Below, piece by piece: positions 22,836 through 24,932 of a stretch of 24,932 bases of DNA (its first letter is position 1; every line of letters starts with the position of its first letter). Made by a program: the position numbers and the translations under genes. The DNA is from an uncultured Bacilli bacterium (GTDB lineage: Bacteria > Bacillota_I > Bacilli_A > RF39 > UBA660), in assembly GCA_934133155.1 (NCBI GenBank), contig CAKPAT010000002.1:1-24932 (forward strand), given 5' to 3'. A model generated the notes under the pieces. It did not search any database. It was not told the DNA's origin and was given only the letters and a program-made list of their open reading frames with translations.

Positions 22836-24827
22836 ATGAACAAAAAAGTTGTTAAAAGAGGATTATTACCTTACCTTTTATTACTCGTATTTTTTATGAC
22901 CATATTAATGTTAGTTGGAACATTAAATCAGGAAGTTCATACTATCAGTTATGGCGATTTCATGAAAGAAGTAGAAAATAAAAACGTTAAGGAAGTAAAC
23001 GTAATACCTCATAGTCGTGAAAGTGTTTACTATATTTCTGGAACACTAAATAGCTATAAGGAAAATGAATCATTTGCCTTTAATATGCCACTTACAAATG
23101 AAACAATGGTAAAATTGTTGGATGCTGAAGATACTGCAAACTTTAAACTAACAACCTTAACTGACCCAGGCTCAAGCGTATTTTTTGTATTTTTAATCAA
23201 TGTATTGCCAACATTATTATTAATAGGACTAGCATTCTACTTTATTACAAGACAAATGGGTAGCGGTAACAAATCAATGGACTTTGGTCGCTCAAAAGCT
23301 CATTTAAGTGGTGGAAACACAAAAGTAACATTTAAAGATGTTGCTGGACTTGATGAAGAAAAAGAAGAAATGAAAGAATTAATCGATTTCTTAAAAAGCC
23401 CTAAAAAATTCCAAAAAATGGGAGCTAGAATACCAAAGGGAGTTTTATTAGTAGGTCCTCCAGGAACCGGAAAAACATTGCTTGCTAAAGCAGTTGCTGG
23501 AGAGGCAAACGTTCCATTTTACTACATAAGTGGTTCGGAATTTGTAGAATTATTTGTCGGAGTTGGTGCATCTAGAGTAAGAGATATGTTTAAACAAGCC
23601 AAGCAAAGTGCACCATGTTTAGTATTTATTGACGAAATTGACGCTGTTGGTCGTCAAAGAGGTGCAGGTCTTGGCGGTGGACATGATGAGCGTGAACAAA
23701 CATTAAACCAATTATTAACTGAAATGGATGGTTTTGGTGCAAACGAAGGAATTATCGTTATAGCAGCAACCAATAGACCAGATGTCTTAGACCCTGCTCT
23801 ACTTAGACCAGGAAGATTTGATCGCCAAGTTACAGTTAATTACCCAGACGCTAAAGGTAGAGAGCAAATTCTATCAGTTCATGCTGAAGGAAAAACATTT
23901 AATAAAAATGTTACATTAACCAATATTGCCAAAAGAACAGTCGGCTTTTCTGGAGCAGACCTTGAAAATTTACTAAATGAAGCTGCCCTATTAGCTGTTA
24001 GAAGAAACAAAAAAGAAATAACGATGGCTGAAATTGACGAAGCACATGATAGAGTACTAATGGGACCTGCTAAAAAAAGTCACAAGTACACAGACAAAGA
24101 AAAGAAAACAGTTGCATATCATGAAGCTGGACACGCTGTTATTGGTTTAAAACTAGATGGTGCAAACGACGTTCAAAAAATCACAATCATACCAAGAGGA
24201 AGAGCTGGCGGTTATAATTTAATGCTTCCAAAAGAAGAAACTTATCTTCAAACTAAAAAACAACTATTAGATTCCATAAGTGGTTTCTTAGGTGGAAGAG
24301 TTGCTGAAGAATTAACATTTAACGAAGTAACAACTGGAGCTCAAAATGACTTTGAACAAGCTACAAAAATAGCTCGTGCGATGGTTACTGAATATGGAAT
24401 GAGTGATTTAGGACCAATTCAATTTGAAGAAAGACAAGATAGTGTATTCTTAGGAAGAGATTACAATAAAGCACAAAATTTCTCACATGAAGTTGCTAAA
24501 CAAATCGACGAAGAAGTACGCAAAATAATAAATACACAGTACGAATTAACTAAAAAAATAATTAGTGAAAATAAAGATTTATTAAAATTAATTGCTGAAA
24601 CATTACTAGAATATGAAACAATTACAAAAGAACAGATAGATTATCTAGTAAAAAATGGCAAAATGCCTGAAGAAGACATTAAGGCTCATGAAAGTTTTGA
24701 AAAAGCAAATGAACTTTCAAATAAATCTTTAGAAGAGCTTCAAAAAATGGCTAAAAAACAAAATATAGAAAATTACGAAAACATGACAAAAGAAGAACTA
24801 ATCGATAGTTTAACAGAAAAAGATTAA
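22836..24827 (+). CDS. ftsH: ATP-dependent zinc metalloprotease FtsH, with Rho_N/HeH-like tail
   Basis: Membrane-bound hexameric AAA+ protease that degrades misfolded membrane proteins and short-lived regulators. Two membrane segments (about 10-28 and 115-137) flank an outer domain of about 85 residues. Walker A is G-P-P-G-T-G-K-T (207-214), Walker B L-V-F-I-D-E-I-D (262-269), and the second region of homology 306-329 ends R-P-G-R-F-D-R. Zinc site H-E-A-G-H (429-433) and third ligand D505. The enzyme part ends near residue 610. Residues about 627-663 form an extra domain ([24 protein letters not shown]) that looks like the Rho N-terminal/SAP-like helix-extended-loop-helix fold. Ribosome-binding site AAAGGAAG. 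663 aa. Confidence 0.97.
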   Translation: MNKKVVKRGLLPYLLLLVFFMTILMLVGTLNQEVHTISYGDFMKEVENKNVKEVNVIPHSRESVYYISGTLNSYKENESFAFNMPLTNETMVKLLDAEDTANFKLTTLTDPGSSVFFVFLINVLPTLLLIGLAFYFITRQMGSGNKSMDFGRSKAHLSGGNTKVTFKDVAGLDEEKEEMKELIDFLKSPKKFQKMGARIPKGVLLVGPPGTGKTLLAKAVAGEANVPFYYISGSEFVELFVGVGASRVRDMFKQAKQSAPCLVFIDEIDAVGRQRGAGLGGGHDEREQTLNQLLTEMDGFGANEGIIVIAATNRPDVLDPALLRPGRFDRQVTVNYPDAKGREQILSVHAEGKTFNKNVTLTNIAKRTVGFSGADLENLLNEAALLAVRRNKKEITMAEIDEAHDRVLMGPAKKSHKYTDKEKKTVAYHEAGHAVIGLKLDGANDVQKITIIPRGRAGGYNLMLPKEETYLQTKKQLLDSISGFLGGRVAEELTFNEVTTGAQNDFEQATKIARAMVTEYGMSDLGPIQFEERQDSVFLGRDYNKAQNFSHEVAKQIDEEVRKIINTQYELTKKIISENKDLLKLIAETLLEYETITKEQIDYLVKNGKMPEEDIKAHESFEKANELSNKSLEELQKMAKKQNIENYENMTKEELIDSLTEKD

Positions 24828-24831
24828 TTAG

Positions 24832-24856
24832 AAAAACCTCGCAAAAGCGGGGTTTT
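24832..24856. terminator. Intrinsic terminator after ftsH, likely two-way
   Basis: AAAACCTCGC (24833-24842) pairs with GCGGGGTTTT (24847-24856) around AAAA, with one G-U pair. The plus-strand T-run is only four bases, while the minus strand reads five T after the stem, so it would also stop a gene arriving from the right. Confidence 0.85.
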
Positions 24857-24890
24857 ATGTCAATAACTTTTGAAAATGTCCCAAACTTTA

Positions 24891-24932
24891 TTAATTATTA
24901 ACGGAATTATTCGAACCATTTTCTAATAAAGA
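24891..24932 (-). CDS. Possible C-terminal end of a convergent gene (partial)
   Basis: Reading leftwards from the right edge, one of the three minus-strand frames stays open for 13 codons (L-L-E-N-G-S-N-N-S-V-N-N before TAA); the other two stop within seven codons. The terminator at 24832-24856 lies just downstream on that strand with a better T-run for it. This is too short to identify and may be chance. On the plus strand I see no gene between 24828 and the edge. Confidence 0.25.
   Translation of the reverse strand, partial: SLLENGSNNSVNN

Noticed and set aside
1..24932. tRNA, rRNA, insertion sequence or prophage genes
   Set aside because: I saw no cloverleaf or rRNA-like sequence, no transposase or integrase motif, and no terminal inverted repeats.

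Overview
The window reads as origin-proximal chromosome from a low-GC, AT-rich member of the Firmicutes (Bacilli / Mollicutes-related). The evidence is gene order: tadA, dnaX, ybaB, recR, bofA, holB, ricT, trmN6 (yabB), rsmI, pth, mfd, a spoVT-like gene, metG, tatD, a yabE-like 3D gene, ksgA, tilS and ftsH follow one another much as they do close to oriC in Bacillus subtilis. TGA is used as a stop (holB, ricT, dut and ung all end on it at family-typical lengths), so the code is standard and not that of Mycoplasma/Spiroplasma. I cannot name the species; an uncultured gut-type Bacilli lineage would fit.

Region by region. Bases 1-460 hold a tandem array of about 125-bp units, each with one DnaA box (TTATACACA) and, 4-5 bp further on, one perfect ParB-site palindrome (parS, TGTTCCACGTGGAACA). 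The array probably continues upstream of the window. Bases 522-634 hold a promoter and a short SRP RNA gene, then tadA. From 1123 to 11004 a tightly packed, often overlapping block carries clamp-loader, recombination, RNA-modification and repair genes (dnaX, ybaB, recR, bofA-like, holB, ricT, trmN6, rsmI, pth, mfd). It meets the only minus-strand gene that lies whole in the window, a CBS-type inorganic pyrophosphatase, across a two-way terminator. Divergent from that gene is a SpoVT-like AbrB regulator.

Next comes a T-box leader controlling dut-metG, a small accessory patch (a 55-residue membrane ORF and a zinc-ribbon/DUF975-like membrane protein), then tatD, a cell-wall 3D-domain protein, ksgA, an AGCS sodium:amino-acid symporter, ung, tilS and ftsH. 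A terminator follows, and possibly the tail of a convergent gene at the right edge.

Most genes are housekeeping. The main points of interest are the composite DnaA-box/parS array; a local cluster of five TTTTCCACAGTAA-like sites, all on one strand, at 17.1-20.7 kb whose 3' half matches the array's DnaA boxes; a terminator hairpin ending at the symporter's start codon; the T-box in front of dut; a Rho_N/HeH-like tail on FtsH; and the survival of positional orthologues of sporulation genes (bofA, spoVT, ricT) with no sporulation-specific gene otherwise visible.
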